A stretch of 64,000 bases of DNA from Theocolax elegans (GCA_026168455.1 CM047426.1:2659501-2723500), one strand, 5' to 3'; positions 11,666 to 24,303 are shown, counted from the stretch's first letter. Program-made: numbers and translations. Notes: generated by a model not told the origin, from the letters alone.

Positions 11666-12489
11666 TAATTATTAATTGTATTCCTAGAACGTTGGTGATG
11701 CGTAATTTAAATTTTCTTATATTAGATGATTTGTTAATAATCTCCCTATTCATTAATATTCTTTTGAAAAATTTTTTCGATTTATTAATAAATAAAAATT
11801 TGATCCTCCCAATAATTTTTAATTTCATTAACGATCCAGTTTTCAATTCATCAGATTATTTTTTTCACCTCACTAATGCTGCCTTGGATTATTCTTCAAC
11901 GCCAATTATGTCAAATTCAATCAGATATTTTTTTTATAGATTACTTTTTTTTTATAGATTATAGATTATTAATGACTCGTAATTTATTGTTAAATCTCTT
12001 TTTCCAACTAAAAACGTATAACCTTTTTAACGTAAAATGCGATTTAAATTTTCCGTCCTCAAATATCTCCGGTCTACAATAATTTCCTCTACATAATATC
12101 TCTCATTAAAATAAACTATTTCATTCTCTAAAAAAAATAAAAAACTTTTTTTCCGTAAAATACGTGACTTGAAAACGCATTATTCCACCCTTCGTTACAA
12201 ATAACAATAATTACATCCCCTCAGTTTTTCCAAGCGAGGTTTGCATTACTAATAAATGATGAAAGATAAAACAAAATAACAAAAGGAGAACCAAACCAAA
12301 GTTTCGTTCTATAATTACGGGAAATAATTTTCTTAATTAAAAGTACAAACAGCCATAAGTAATACAAGTTGTCAGCAACTAAAAACTTTAACCATATTTC
12401 ATCGAAGCCTTTTTAAAGATTTAATTGCACCTACTAATTCAATTGTTATTACGGATGTTTTTAATAAACAATTAATTTTAGATTTTAAA
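11666..12489. other. AT-rich, no gene seen
   Basis: Overlapping frames of 63-90 codons on both strands consist of Leu, Ile, Asn and Phe, as expected from AT-rich DNA. No other feature. Confidence 0.5.
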
Positions 12490-14450
12490 TGTGAAACTAT
12501 GTTGTTACTGGGTTATTGGATTTTAATAAATTTTTTGTTTTTGGGTTATATAGTGTTTCTGGTTCTTGTTTTCGGGTTATCATTTTTCGTTTTTTTTTGC
12601 TTTTGGGTTATTGGTTTTAATATTACTTCGAGCTTCTGTTTCTGATTTTTTTATTCTTTTTATACTCGTATTATTGAGTTGATTTACACTACCGGCCAAT
12701 TGCTTTTGCCCACTTCGACTCAATTTTACCCGTTACAAAAAGTATCATAACTTGGGTAAAAATTGAGATAAATAATCGTTCGACAGCTCATTTAAAAGCT
12801 TGAAGCAAGGGCTTTTTAATGGTTTACCGTCCCTATTTAAATTTTTTGTTTTTTAATGTTTTTAACATAAAAATCAAAATGTATAAAATTCGGATTTTCT
12901 TGTTCGTCTTCAATTTAAAACTGCACTTCAACCAAACATCGGAAAATAATTTTATAAAAAAAATTGAAAAGCTTGAATCAAGAACTTTCGAACGCACTAT
13001 ATTAACATTGTTTTAAAGTCCTTTTTACGTTTTGACTGGTGGTTTTCTTTACTACCAAATACAGAAAATAATTATTAAAATTCTATTAACTGTATAGTTT
13101 AGAAAATTCTTTATAATCAATTCATTTATTAAATTAAAAAAAAAAATTCTAAACAATCTGAAAAATGTGTACATAATCTTAAGACAAAATCAAACATTTT
13201 TTTTCCTAGACATTTTTTTTTTAAATTTAATCCTTCCGAGATACATAAAGTTGAAGAAAAGACGTGTTTTGAAAGAAAACCACCAGTCAAAACGTAAAAA
13301 GGACTTTAAAACAATGTTAATATAGTGCGTTCGAAAGCTCTTGTTTCAAGCTTTTCAATTTTTTTTATAAAATTATTTTCCGATGTTTGGTTGAAGTGCA
13401 GTTTTAAAATGAAGACGAACAAGAAAATCCGTATTTTATACATTTTGATTTTTATGTTAAAAACATTAAAAAACAAAAAATTTAAATAGAGACGGTAAAC
13501 CATTAAAAAGCCCTTGCTTCAAGCTTTTAAATGAGCTGTCGAACGATTATTTATCTCAATTTTTACCCAAGTTATGATACTTTTTGTAACGGGTAAAATT
13601 GAGTCGAAGTGGGCAAAAGCAATTGGCCGGTAGTATATTTTTTGACATTGGGTTTTTGGTTATTTGTTTTAATAGATTTTGGTATTGGGGTATTACATTT
13701 TTTTCGGTTTGAATTTGTGTTGTAATTAAATTAGGTTATATTGTTTTGTTATCGGAATTGGATGTATTAATTTCTTTTTGGTTTTTACTTCATTGAATTT
13801 TATGATGGTTTTGGTTCAAACATAATTTAAATTCACTTAAATGAAACAGAAGTTCAATAAAATTCTAAATGTTTAATTAAAAAAAAATTAGCATATTTTT
13901 ACTACAATTTTTTTATTTTTTAAAATAATTTAATAAGAATAATTTTTTTATTAGAATGTTAACACAGATAGTTCCATTCAAGTGGATTAAAATCATTATT
14001 AAAAGTTACTGTTAAAATTTGAGCCTATTCGATGAAATGGTTCCTGAGATATCCTGCCGTAAGTCTATTATAGAAAAAAATCAGAGTACGGAATCTCATA
14101 ATTTATTAATATAGTTAGCTACATATAAATTGGCAAAAAAATTTGAAATATAAGGTAATAATAATATAATTTGTTTAAAAAATTAAGAAATGTTTTTAAT
14201 TGTTATGAAAAAAATTATTAATTGTTAATAATGAATAGCTCTTTTTCAATTTTAACCCAGTTTTATCTCCTTAAATTTTTGGCTGTGTGATTATAATATT
14301 TTTTTTATTTTGTTCTATTGGGTTACGTTATTTTTTAGCAATATGTTGTTGGTTTATTATTTTGTTGTTTTGGTAATAGATTATTAGGTTATAATACATT
14401 TATTATTGGATTATTGAATTAAAAATTTTGTTATATTATTTTTTGTTTTT
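12490..14450. repeat. Degenerate GGGTTATTGG array, split by a foldback
   Basis: T-rich sequence with recurring GGGTTATTGGTTTTAAT-like words lies at 12500-12640, resumes at 13640-13800 and is seen again at 14300-14450. The first interruption is exactly the foldback element at 12687-13635, so the array predates that insertion. Confidence 0.5.
12687..13635. mobile_element. Foldback (long-TIR) element, Tc1-like ends
   Basis: Two 364-bp arms (12687-13050 and 13272-13635) are inverted copies with only a few mismatches, separated by 221 bp. The ends read CACTACCGGCCAATTGC, like the CACTACCGG-type ends of Tc1-like elements, and a TA dinucleotide flanks each side (12685-12686, 13636-13637), the standard Tc1/mariner target site. 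There is no transposase. Mirror-image 65-codon frames (12819-13016 plus, 13306-13503 minus) are only the two arms read in opposite directions. A transcript would form a long hairpin and feed small-RNA pathways (inference). Confidence 0.88.
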
Positions 14451-15339
14451 AAACGTATTTCACAGTTTAATTAATATTTTCGAAGCACAGTAATTATCGC
14501 ATTATTTTATACCAATGCAACATCCCAAATCGCGAAGCTGTATTTGAAATTCAAGAATAGCAGAAAAAAAACCTGAAAAGCAATTCGAAATTGCAAGAAA
14601 GACAGCGTTAAGAATAACAGCCTTAGCTCTTGTCTTCATGTTTTTCTTAATTATTTATAGGATTAGTACAATCTATCCTTATTAATTCATCACCTAACTG
14701 TATATACCTTCACTCCCAAATCTACGATTCCACTTTATCACATGGTTCTCATCTCGGCAAACTCGAGAGAAAAATAAAAATCAATTGTACGAACGGAAGG
14801 CAATTCGGGATGATAAGAAATGAGCGAGGGAGTGATTTAAAAAGTTGGGATTGCGCACTATCTACTACTACTACCTGAGTATTATGAAAACCAGCAGTGA
14901 GGAAATTTCTTCGCGAGCGATTTTCCCATTTCCATTCTTCGATTTTTCTCTTCGGAGGATCGTTCAGTCGCTTGTAGGATAAAAGTCGACACGTATCGTC
15001 GGCCCGAGGTACGACCGACCGACTTTTACATTCGTTACAGTAAAAAGTTTGTTGGTACATTTCATCTTCTGTTTCTCCGTTTCACATTGTTGTTCTTCTT
15101 TCTTTTTTTTTGGTTTTTATTCCACGATTTCTTATTCTTCTTCTACCGCACCTTGTTAGTTTCGTTTTTTTCACTGATGTCGTTTCCTTTTGGTTCCATT
15201 TTTTTCTTGGTTACGTCAACAATGATACCTTGATTTTTCGCGGAGATTATTTTTTTAATTTTACGCGAATCATTTCATATATGTAAAACGATTGAGATCG
15301 TTTGGAATCGTTTGTTGGAAAATATTATTGAGAAATTTG
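14451..15339. other. Region with GC-richer island at 14740-15060
   Basis: The island holds a minus-strand frame of 103 codons starting at an ATG at 15060. Within it a fair splice-donor match, CAG then GTAGTAG, occurs at 14875/14874. The first 62 codons are charged (Arg, Lys, Glu, Trp) and use less AT-biased codons than the surroundings, so a first coding exon cannot be excluded, but there is no family match and no acceptor. I treat it as an unassigned island. Confidence 0.25.
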
Positions 15340-16357
15340 GTTGGTTTGGTACCAGCGTAGAGTACGTGAAAACTTCGATTTTGCGCATTGTTTCAGGAGA
15401 TGTGAAACGTTGTAGTATGTATTATACTAAAAATTTTCTTTTGAATATAAAGTACGTTAAGTTACTTATATACAATGTGCATAAAAAACTATTTTTACGC
15501 ATTAGTGCAAAATTATTTAATGTAGGATATAACACTGGAAAGTTTGATTTCAGGTCATAAAGTGCGTAAAACTACGTTGAGTGTGTAATAGTATTTATGT
15601 CGTAATATGAAAAATGAAAAGTCGCAATTTAAGCCCTTGTAACAGAAATAACTTGTACATACATTGTGCAAATTTACAATTTACATATCTAAATCGAAAA
15701 TAGATTTTTTATAATTCAGTGTACTCTACAGTTTCTGTAGTTATTGTGTGCATAATATGCGATTTTATACACTATTTGTTTTTTAAGAATTGCATTTGCG
15801 TCTCTTGCATAAAAAATATTGTCACACTGGTATCGAAAACTACGATTTTTATTACATGCATACAACTAATACTTGTAACACAATAAACTGAAATATTGAA
15901 TTTAACATCATTGCACGTAAAATGACTTATAGTATCATAGAATACTAAAAAACTGAAAATCACACGACTACATGTAAAATTCATTCTTATGCACCGCTTT
16001 CAATACGTAAAATGAACTGCTGCAACATAATTTACTAATGTACTCTTTTTACGCACAATGAGTGATTAATCACAATTTACACAGTTTTATATATACATAG
16101 ATATTACATAAGATGAAAACCATCTTTCGCACATGTATTTAATAATATTTTGTCTACAACGTGTGTAAAATGAAAATAAATTTTTTGCGTTATTTACATT
16201 TTTTAAGATGCGAATATTTGTTCACTATACCGAAAATATCGTTCGAAATAGTTATTTGTGTAACAAGGGCGTAAAGGGAGTTCAGAGAAAAACTAGTAGA
16301 GAAACTTAGTAGAGAAAAACTACGCCCGAGTTGCACACATCATTTTTTCTACTTCTG

Positions 16358-16537
16358 TGCGTAAAATTTCGCTTTGTCTTATAATTTTTTGTGCATAAAG
16401 TGAAACTTTTTTTACATTATGTGTAAAGTGCCAATTTTTTTCATGTTTTACGCATTACTTTATAATTTACACATAATGTAAAAAAAAAGTTTCACTTTAT
16501 GCACAAAAAATTATAAGAAAAAGCGACATTTTACGCA
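16358..16537. repeat. 180-bp hairpin inside the array
   Basis: Arms 16358-16427 and 16466-16537 are nearly perfect inverted copies separated by 38 bp. The stem includes TTTGTGCATAAAGTGAAAC on the left and its complement on the right. Confidence 0.85.
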
Positions 16538-16763
16538 TAGGATTAAAAAAAATACTATTTAAATAAAGTGTGTGAAATTTCGATTTTACGCACTATCAAA
16601 TTTTTTTGCCCACTGCATCCAAACTCCGAACATATGGTACACAACCTACAATGTACAAATATACATATGGTATATAATTCCTTCGTAAAATCACATTTTA
16701 CGCACTTGTTATATAATACACTGTTTCCACGCACAATGCAGAAATATTGAAATACGCGCATAC

Positions 16764-16908
16764 TACCCCTAGTAGAAATTGAGCATTTTAAGGTTAGACA
16801 AAATTTGAAATTTGATCATATTAGGATCATATTTTGAGCATTTTTTGCTAATTCGTCATTTTCTGGCTTAAAAACCGTTTCAATTATGCTCAAAATTCTA
16901 CTAGGGAC
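16764..16908. mobile_element. Small MITE, TIR CCCTAGTAGAA
   Basis: Ends are inverted: CCCCTAGTAGAAATTGAGCAT at left (from 16766) and the complement of CCCTAGTAGAATTTTGAGCAT at right (ending 16906), about 19 of 21 bases matching. The total is about 145 bp with no coding capacity. The tip resembles that of the 1.1-kb element at 24601 (CCCGAGTAGAAATT). No clean target duplication is seen. Confidence 0.65.
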
Positions 16909-16956
16909 GTGCGTAAAACTTGAATTTACACTGAAAATTGAATAATTCACTTTACG

Positions 16957-17280
16957 TTAATGAGACCTTCAAATTTTGGGCCGCTAAACCTCAAAATGTT
17001 GCTTTTAGGCCTTGCAATGAATTCTTATGCTCGATACCTTAATTTCCTTAATTTTATTAAGGAATTTTATTAAGAAATTTTAAATAAATTATTAGACATT
17101 TTGGACACAAATTAGAAATGAAGACCTAACTAAAATGTTATCCATAAAAGTTTTAGTATGTGTAAACAACTTCCTTGCGATAGAATTCAGGAAATTGAGG
17201 TATCGAGCATAGGAATTAAGCGCAAGGCCTAAAAGCAACATTTTGAGGTCCAGCGGCCCAGAAATTGAAAGTCTCATTAA
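16957..17280. mobile_element. Foldback-like inverted repeat, 92-bp arms
   Basis: Arms 16957-17048 and 17189-17280 are inverted copies with a number of mismatches, both starting TTAATGAGAC at the outer end and separated by 140 bp. The arms share words such as AGGCCT, GCAACATTTTGAGG and TATCGAGCATA. Older than the foldbacks at 12687 and 52148, judging by divergence. It is probably a non-autonomous element relic. Confidence 0.7.
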
Positions 17281-18049
17281 ATATTTCAACCTCAAATTTT
17301 TTTGTTTATAAAGTTACAAAAATAAAATTTTAACAAAAATTTACTTGTTTTTTCGTTTTAACTCAGGCCTATCCCCTTAATACACGATATTACAAAAAAT
17401 CTTTCTCAAAATTACCCTCGTTACACCCGAGTACTCTCGCTTAATTAAAAATACGAAATAAAATTCGTTCATTACACCCAATTAACATGAAGAAAAAGCT
17501 GTTTACACGCACGTGACGAAAGGAAAATCTGGAGTAAGTTAGTCAGCTGGATTTACAATATATATATATAAATGAATAAAAATTCGAGAAAGAAAAGAAA
17601 GAAAAGAATGAAGCGAAGGAAGTTATTGCCCATGAAAAGACTTGTGCGCGGAAACGTGACGAAATATACTCCCCCGCGCGCGTTGAAGGATAGAAACGTC
17701 ATATATATATATGAATGAAAAAAATAAGAGAGCTAGAGGAGGGGATGAGGGGTTAAGTCGGAGCACGCTTTCAAGAAAAATGAACCGGGTATACACGTCC
17801 CTGTATAACGTTTTCAAGAGGAATGAACAAAAAAAATATATAAAGTGTGTGTGTATATATATATATATGTAAGTTGGCGTTTGAAAAATGTAATTTTCTT
17901 TCGACGACTTTCGTCACGACGTGATAAATGAAGATTTTCTTGGTTATGTGTATGTTTGTGTATGTGAAAGGAAAAATATTAATTTTCGATAATCTGTGAG
18001 ATGTATCGATTTTCTTACGTAAGTTTCCCTTACTTGAGTTGTTTGGTTA
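17281..18049. other. AT-rich with island, no gene
   Basis: An island at about 17500-17830 with TA microsatellites at 17559-17569 and 17853-17869. No supported gene. Confidence 0.45.
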
Positions 18050-18670
18050 GGTTTATTGAGATATGTTGATTCATAAGAAATATGAAAGAGTACATAACCT
18101 CTAAACAGGAACATATTATTGATTCAAATTTTTTACAAGTACATGATTGAGAATAAGTTTAGGTTGTGATTTCTAAAATTCGTCAAAAAAAGCCTTGTAA
18201 GTGTACCTAACCTCTAAATGTAAAGAACATAGATAATGATTCGATTAAAAATATCTACTTTATAGCTAGTGACAAGCCATCTTCTACCAATTAAAAAAAG
18301 CATCCAATTTATAGCTAAGAAATAGTTCGAATTTCTACTAGGATCAGAGTGTGTTGTAAATCTTTGTTGATATTAAATTTTTCAAGTGTATCTAACCTCT
18401 AAATATGAATAACGCAATATCGAGCCAATTTTTAACCTTAAATTCTTTCAAAGTACTTAACATGAATTCCGTAATAACGATCTGAATCCTTATCTATAAC
18501 TTATCACCATGAAAGGTAGCATTAATCATTCACACCGAATATTCTTAATCTTAAATTGATTCCTCAAGTGTTTTCCAAATTCTCGTTAACGACAAACTTT
18601 AATCTAACCTATAACTTCGAAAAAGCCAATACATTCGACACCTCACATACACTAAAATTTACTTCAACAT
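18050..18670. repeat. Degenerate array with TAACCTCTAAA word
   Basis: Units of the form GTGTACCTAACCTCTAAA followed by an AT-rich spacer and a CGATT word recur near 18090, 18195, 18380 and 18450. Divergence is high. Confidence 0.5.
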
Positions 18671-18826
18671 AACCTTAAAATTCATCTTACAACTCACACC
18701 TAACCTCAAAACACAAAACCCACATGACATAACACATAAAAATAAAAAATAATCCACTTTGTTTTGAAATAATGAAATATCACGCAATCCCCAAAGATTA
18801 ACAAGGTTCAAACGATCAACTCCGAA

Positions 18827-18916
18827 GTTCAGAATCCCCAAAAGAGGAGAATTCTATCCGAGTCAACTTTCCGAGATTCGACGTGCGTATATACCATGTA
18901 CACACACAAGTTCAAA

Positions 18917-18956
<40 letters not shown>

Positions 18957-21111
18957 GAAAACAATTTCAGGTATACACATCCCTTGTGTGTCGGAGAGTT
19001 TCTTGTTGCGGAACGTAACTTCGTCCATTGCGCTCGAGACAACGCAGCGAGGATCAATGTAATTATTGTTAATAAACGTTGTCCAGATGATGAATTTTAT
19101 TCGATTAAACGACTCGCGATGGTATCATTGCGTTAGGGGATTCGAAGATATATCGATGTTGAAAATAGGCAAAGTTCTTTCGTCCTTATTAGATTATGAA
19201 TATGTATATCAAAAATGAATATTTGATGGATGCAAACCATAAATTTAAATCGTCTCATATCAAAGGGTACCCCCTATAATCCTTATGAGGTTATACTATG
19301 ATGTCAATTATCTTACTTGTATCAAAGTTATTATTTATTAAGAAATGTTGATTTTTAATACGCAAAGAAAGAAATAATAATTTTCTTGATCACATCTGGT
19401 ATTGTTATTATCCATTATCATCAGTTTATACTGTTTTGTCAATTCTAATAAATGATTTCTAATATTTGAATTAGGTTGCACTGGTTTTATTAATTAGCAG
19501 TAAAAATTTATAGTAAAATTTTTAATATTATTTCACCATGTAATTTTTCTGGATTTTTCATGGACAAAGCCATAATATTTTATTGTCATTTCAAATGGAC
19601 ATCTTCCGTCAACCTGGTCAAGTTATATTATTAATTTCAATAATGGTAATATTTTTAAAATATTTTCATTCATAGAATTGCATAATTCTGTTGGATAAAT
19701 CATAATCTCAAAAATAGTATTTAATGGATATCCTCGATTATCCATAATAAAACACTACTGTTAATTCTATTAATACTATCATTATAAAAAATATTTGTCC
19801 ATGTAATTTTATATTACGAATGTAATGTTGGTTTTTAATGGACAAACCAATGTCCTTAAATGACATTCGATGGATATCCTTCGTTGTCCTTAATTACATT
19901 GTACTCTTTATTTATTTATTAGTAAACATGAAACTATTTTGCCCGTCTTGTTTTATATCAATAAAATAACATTGATTTTTGATGGACAAATTCATGACCT
20001 TAACTGACATCCAATGCATATCCTCCATCATCCTTAATTATATAGTACAATCTATTCAATTAATAGTAAATATTTTCAAAAACTTTTTATCCAGGTAATT
20101 TTATACCAGGAAATAAAAGCAATACTGTGTCTTGTTGGACAAATCCATGTCCTTAAATAATTTTCGATGGATATCCTTAATAACCTGATCAATTATTAGT
20201 AAGCATTAATGATCAACAATCACAAATTCTGTACCCTTGTAACAAAATATTGAAATCTCAATTATCAATGAACGATTAACCATGAACATCCTGAATCAAT
20301 ACCACACCAATATACAATTAACCTTAACTCCCACAATACATCCTTCAATCCGACGACTCTGCAAAGGTACAACAACGAACAACAAATAAATAAATAAAAC
20401 AATTTAAACGACATCTCGACCATTTACCATCGAGTCTTTAAAATCCTATTTACCAAAGCGATAAAAATCCCGAGAATAATAGGAATTTAAGGATGGCAAT
20501 AAAAAGTGGAAAGTGGAGTGGAGTGTAGGGGGGGGTGGAGGGGATCGAATTTAAACTATCGGCAAATAGGACGGGACAAAGTTGCTACCCCATACTACTC
20601 GCGAAAACGAGTTTAAGTCCCTGCGCGAAATGGAAAGAGGGAGGAGGTGGAGGAGGAGGCTAATCGTAGACTCCCTGAGGAGGTAGTTGAAAGTCTCGGG
20701 ACTGGGTGAACTACTCGTAACTCGTAATTTCCCAGACAATCTCCAAGCTTCGACGACACGAGGATGGGTAGATCGGTTCCTAGGGACACCACCCGTATAT
20801 GCATACGATCTCCTTCTCTTTCTTCTTCTTTTTATTCTTCTTCTTTTTGTTTTCCTCGTCTTTTATTATTTTCACTGCATTTCGAACGGATGGACTTTTC
20901 TTAGTTTTCTTTTTTTTTACGTTTCATACTCGTGGAAATTAAATCGAGTGAGGATTGGTTATAGATATCGATTTGTATTTTGAATGTATGTGTATATTTT
21001 TTTTTAATAAATAAGTGATGCAAATGTAAGTTTGATTAGGGAGTTAAAAATTACCGTTAATAATTTCTTTTTTAGAATGTTATTGTTTTTTAGGTTAACT
21101 TTTTATGATAT
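18827..21111. repeat. 2.3-kb direct duplication, copy 1
   Basis: This segment recurs at 22067-24303 in the same orientation and is nearly identical along its whole length. Shared edges are GTTCAGAATCCCCA at left and TTTTATGATAT at right. It contains a GC-richer island (18827-19100, with an AG microsatellite at 18921-18953), a degenerate five-unit array (19560-20190) and a G-rich island (20500-20820). It contains no recognisable gene. A minus-strand frame in the G-rich island is split by a one-base difference from copy 2 (CCCAGACAAT against CCCAGGACAAT), which argues against coding. Confidence 0.93.
19560..20190. repeat. Five-unit tandem repeat, about 145 bp (copy 1)
   Basis: A (T/A)TGGA(C/T)AAA box starts units at 19560, 19691, 19839, 19982 and 20135, spacings 131-153 bp. 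It is usually followed by GATGGATATCCT and TTATCCTTAATT boxes. The corresponding array in copy 2 lies at about 22779-23370, with one unit shortened by about 27 bp. Confidence 0.7.
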
Positions 21112-22066
21112 GCTGCTACAGTTAGCTGTTGATTTGAGTTTTGTTTAAATGTTATGAATTTTTAGGTCAATAAACAGCTGATTAAGTGTTGCTTTCTGTT
21201 TTTTGAGAATGCTATTAAATATTAGGTTAAATATCGTTGATGGGTTGATCACTTGTTGTTTTCAGTTTTTTCAGATTTTTTTAATTTTCAGGTTCATTTT
21301 TAATGAAGAGCTAATATGGTGTTGTTTCAAATCTTTTTGAGAATTTAATTAATTTTTAGCTTAACTTTCGATAAAAGGCTGGTCCAGTGTAATTTTTATT
21401 TTTTTTTTAATTTTTAATGAAAAGCTGGTATAGTGTTGTTATAATTTTTATGTTATGATTTTTAGTTTATTAAATGCAAAACTCGTTATCGATTATCAGC
21501 TGATAATTGTTGTCACTGTCATTTTTAAAGTTACTGAATGAGTTATAATTTTAATTTGGTAGAAATTCTTGATCTTTACGATTGTTATAAATTTTTTGGT
21601 TATTATTCCATGAATGGCTAATACAAATGCTGTTTTGATAATTTTTATACGCTACTTTAATTACTATGACAAATTCTGTCAATTTTCCATACTAATACTA
21701 TGAATTTTTAGGTTAATTTACGATGTTGTAATTGTAATTTTTATTACATAATAATTTACGTGTAGTAGTCGATAGTCTTTTACTTTTAATTTTTGGAACT
21801 ACTTTCGTTTTATCGTATTAATTCTTATACAGATTATGGATCCATATAGATGGAAAATATAAAATTTATGTATGTAGAAATTTAAACGATATTTTAGGTA
21901 TAAATTAACCATCTTAAAAAGGTCAGTTATCCGAATCTTAATACGTTAAAAATATCGTAATTTCTATAAAATATATTTTATTTGATTTCTTCTAATGTCT
22001 AAAAATGTATTAATTTTCTTTTCGTATATATAAATAAACGTCCTTGATACACTTGTTAATCGTCAT
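21112..22066. repeat. Spacer between the duplicated segments, with AGGTTAA array
   Basis: Its first part (to about 21500) continues a degenerate array whose units contain TTTTTAGGTTAA, a GCTG box and AGTGTTGTTTT, period roughly 85 bp. The rest is AT-rich with no feature. No transposon ends are seen at the boundaries of the duplication. Confidence 0.5.
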
Positions 22067-24303
22067 GTTCAGAATCCCCAAAAGAGGAGAATTCTATCCG
22101 AGTCAACTTTCGAGATCGACGTGCTATATACCATGTACACCACAAGTTCAAAAACAAGAGAGAGAGAGAGAGAGAAATGAAAACAATTTCAGGTATACAC
22201 ATCCCTTGTGTGTCGGAGAGTTCTTGTTGCGGAACGTAACTTCGTCCATTGCGCTCGAGACAACGCAGCGAGGATCAAGTAATTATTGTTAATAAACGTT
22301 GTCCAGATGATGACTTTTATTCGATTAAACGACTCGCGATGGTATCATTGCGTTAGGGGATTCGAAGATATATCGATGTTGAAATAGGCAAAGTTCTTCG
22401 TCCTTATTAGATATGAACCATGTATATCAAAAATGAATATTTGATGGATGCAAACCATAAATTTAAATCGTCTCATATCAAAGGGTACCCCCTATAATCT
22501 TTATGAGGTTATACTATGATGTCAATTATCTTGCTTGTATCAAAGTTATTATTTATTAAGAAATGTTGATTTTTAATACGCCAAGAAAGAAATAATAATT
22601 TTCTTGATCACATCTGGTATTGTTATTATCCATTATCATCAGTTTATACTGTTTTGTCAATTCTAATAAATGATTTCTAATATTTGAATTAGGTTGCACT
22701 GGTTTTATTAATTAGCAGTAAAAATTTATAGTAAAATTTTTAATATTATTTCACCATGTAATTTTTCTGGATTTTTCATGGACAAAGTCATAATATTTTA
22801 TTGTCATTTCAAATGGACATCTTCTGTCAACCTGGTCAAGTTATATTATTAATTTCAATAATGGTAATATTTTTAAAATATTTTCATTCATAGAATTGCA
22901 TAATTCTGTTGGATAAATCATAATCTCAAATAGTATTTAATGGATATCCTCGATTATCCATAATAAAACACTACTGTTAATTCTATTAATACTATCATTA
23001 TAAAAAATATTTGTCCATGTAATTTTATATTACGAATGTAATGTTGGTTTTTAATGGACAAACCATCCTTAAATGACATTCGATGGATATCCTTCGTTAT
23101 CCTTAATTACATTGTACTCTCTATTTATTTATTTTTGTCTTGTTTTATATCAATAAAATAACATTGATTTTTGATGGACAAATTCATGACCTTAACTGAC
23201 ATCCAATGCATATCCTCCATCATCCTTAATGATATAGTACAATCTATTTAATTAATAGTAAATATTTTCAAAAACTTTTTATCCAGGTAATTTTATACCA
23301 GGAAATAAAAGCAATACTGTGTCTTGTTGGACAAATCCATGTCCTTAAATAATTTTCGATGGATATCCTTAATAACCTGATCAATTATTAGTAAGCATTA
23401 ATGATCAACAATCACAAATTCTGTACCCTTGTAACAAAATATTGAAATCTCAATTATCAATGAACGATTAACCATGAACATCCTGAATCAATACCACACC
23501 AATATACAATTAACCTCAACTCCCACAATACATCCTTCAATCCGACGACTCTGCAAGGTTACAACAACGAACAACAAATAAATAAATAAAACAATTTTAA
23601 ACGACATCTCGACCATTTACCATCGAGTCTTTAAAATCCTATTTACCAAAGCGATAAAAATCCCGAGAATAATAGGAATTTAAGGATGGCAACAAAAGTG
23701 GAAAGTGGAGTGGAGTGTAGGGGGGGGGTGGAGGGGATCGAATTTAAACTATCGGCAAATAGGACGGGACAAAGTTGCTACCCCATACTACTCGCGAAAA
23801 CGAGTTTAAGTCCCTGCGCGAAATGGAAAGAGGGAGGAGGTGGAGGAGGAGGCTAATCGTAGACTCCCTGAGGAGGTAGTTGAAAGTCTCGGGACTGGGT
23901 GAACTACTCGTAACTCGTAATTTCCCAGGACAATCTCCAAGCTTCGACGACACGAGGATGGGTAGATCGGTTCCTAGGGACACCACCCGTATATGCATAC
24001 GATCTCCTTCTCTTTCTTCTTCTTTTTATTCTTCTTCTTTTTGTTTTCCTCGTCTTTTATTATTTTCACTGCATTTCGAACGGATGGACTTTTCTTAGTT
24101 TTCTTTTTTTTTACGTTTCATACTCGTGGAAATTAAATCGAGTGAGGATTGGTTATAGATATCGATTTGTATTTTGAATGTATGTGTATATTTTTTTTAA
24201 TAAATAAGTGATGCAAATGTAAGTTTGATTAGGGAGTTAAAAATTACCGTTAATAATTTCTTTTTTAGAATGTTATTGTTTTTAGGTTAACTTTTTATGA
24301 TAT
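22067..24303. repeat. 2.2-kb direct duplication, copy 2
   Basis: Copy of 18827-21111. Roughly the first 350 bases carry about ten one- or two-base gaps relative to copy 1 (for example GAGATTCGACG against GAGATCGACG, and TTCTTTCGTCC against TTCTTCGTCC). The rest differs at only scattered positions plus one 27-bp and a few shorter deletions. Confidence 0.93.

Larger units (their letters stand above)
15340..16930. repeat. Second ATTTTACGCA degenerate array
   Basis: The same core as at 8790-9870 recurs here (for example near 15493, 15559, 16356, 16446, 16529, 16582, 16693, 16906), in both orientations. The two arrays lie about 6 kb apart with unrelated DNA between them. Confidence 0.65.

Noticed and set aside
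12819..13503. Two 65-codon frames giving nearly the same protein on opposite strands
   Set aside because: They are the two arms of the foldback read from opposite ends, not duplicated genes.
18965..18980. Recursive-splice-like TTTCAG then GTATAC (also 22191)
   Set aside because: The donor half is weak (GTATAC) and there is no long pyrimidine tract before it.
20551..20804. Minus-strand frame in the duplicated G-rich island (84 codons in copy 2)
   Set aside because: Broken by a one-base difference in copy 1, with no domain; more likely noncoding.
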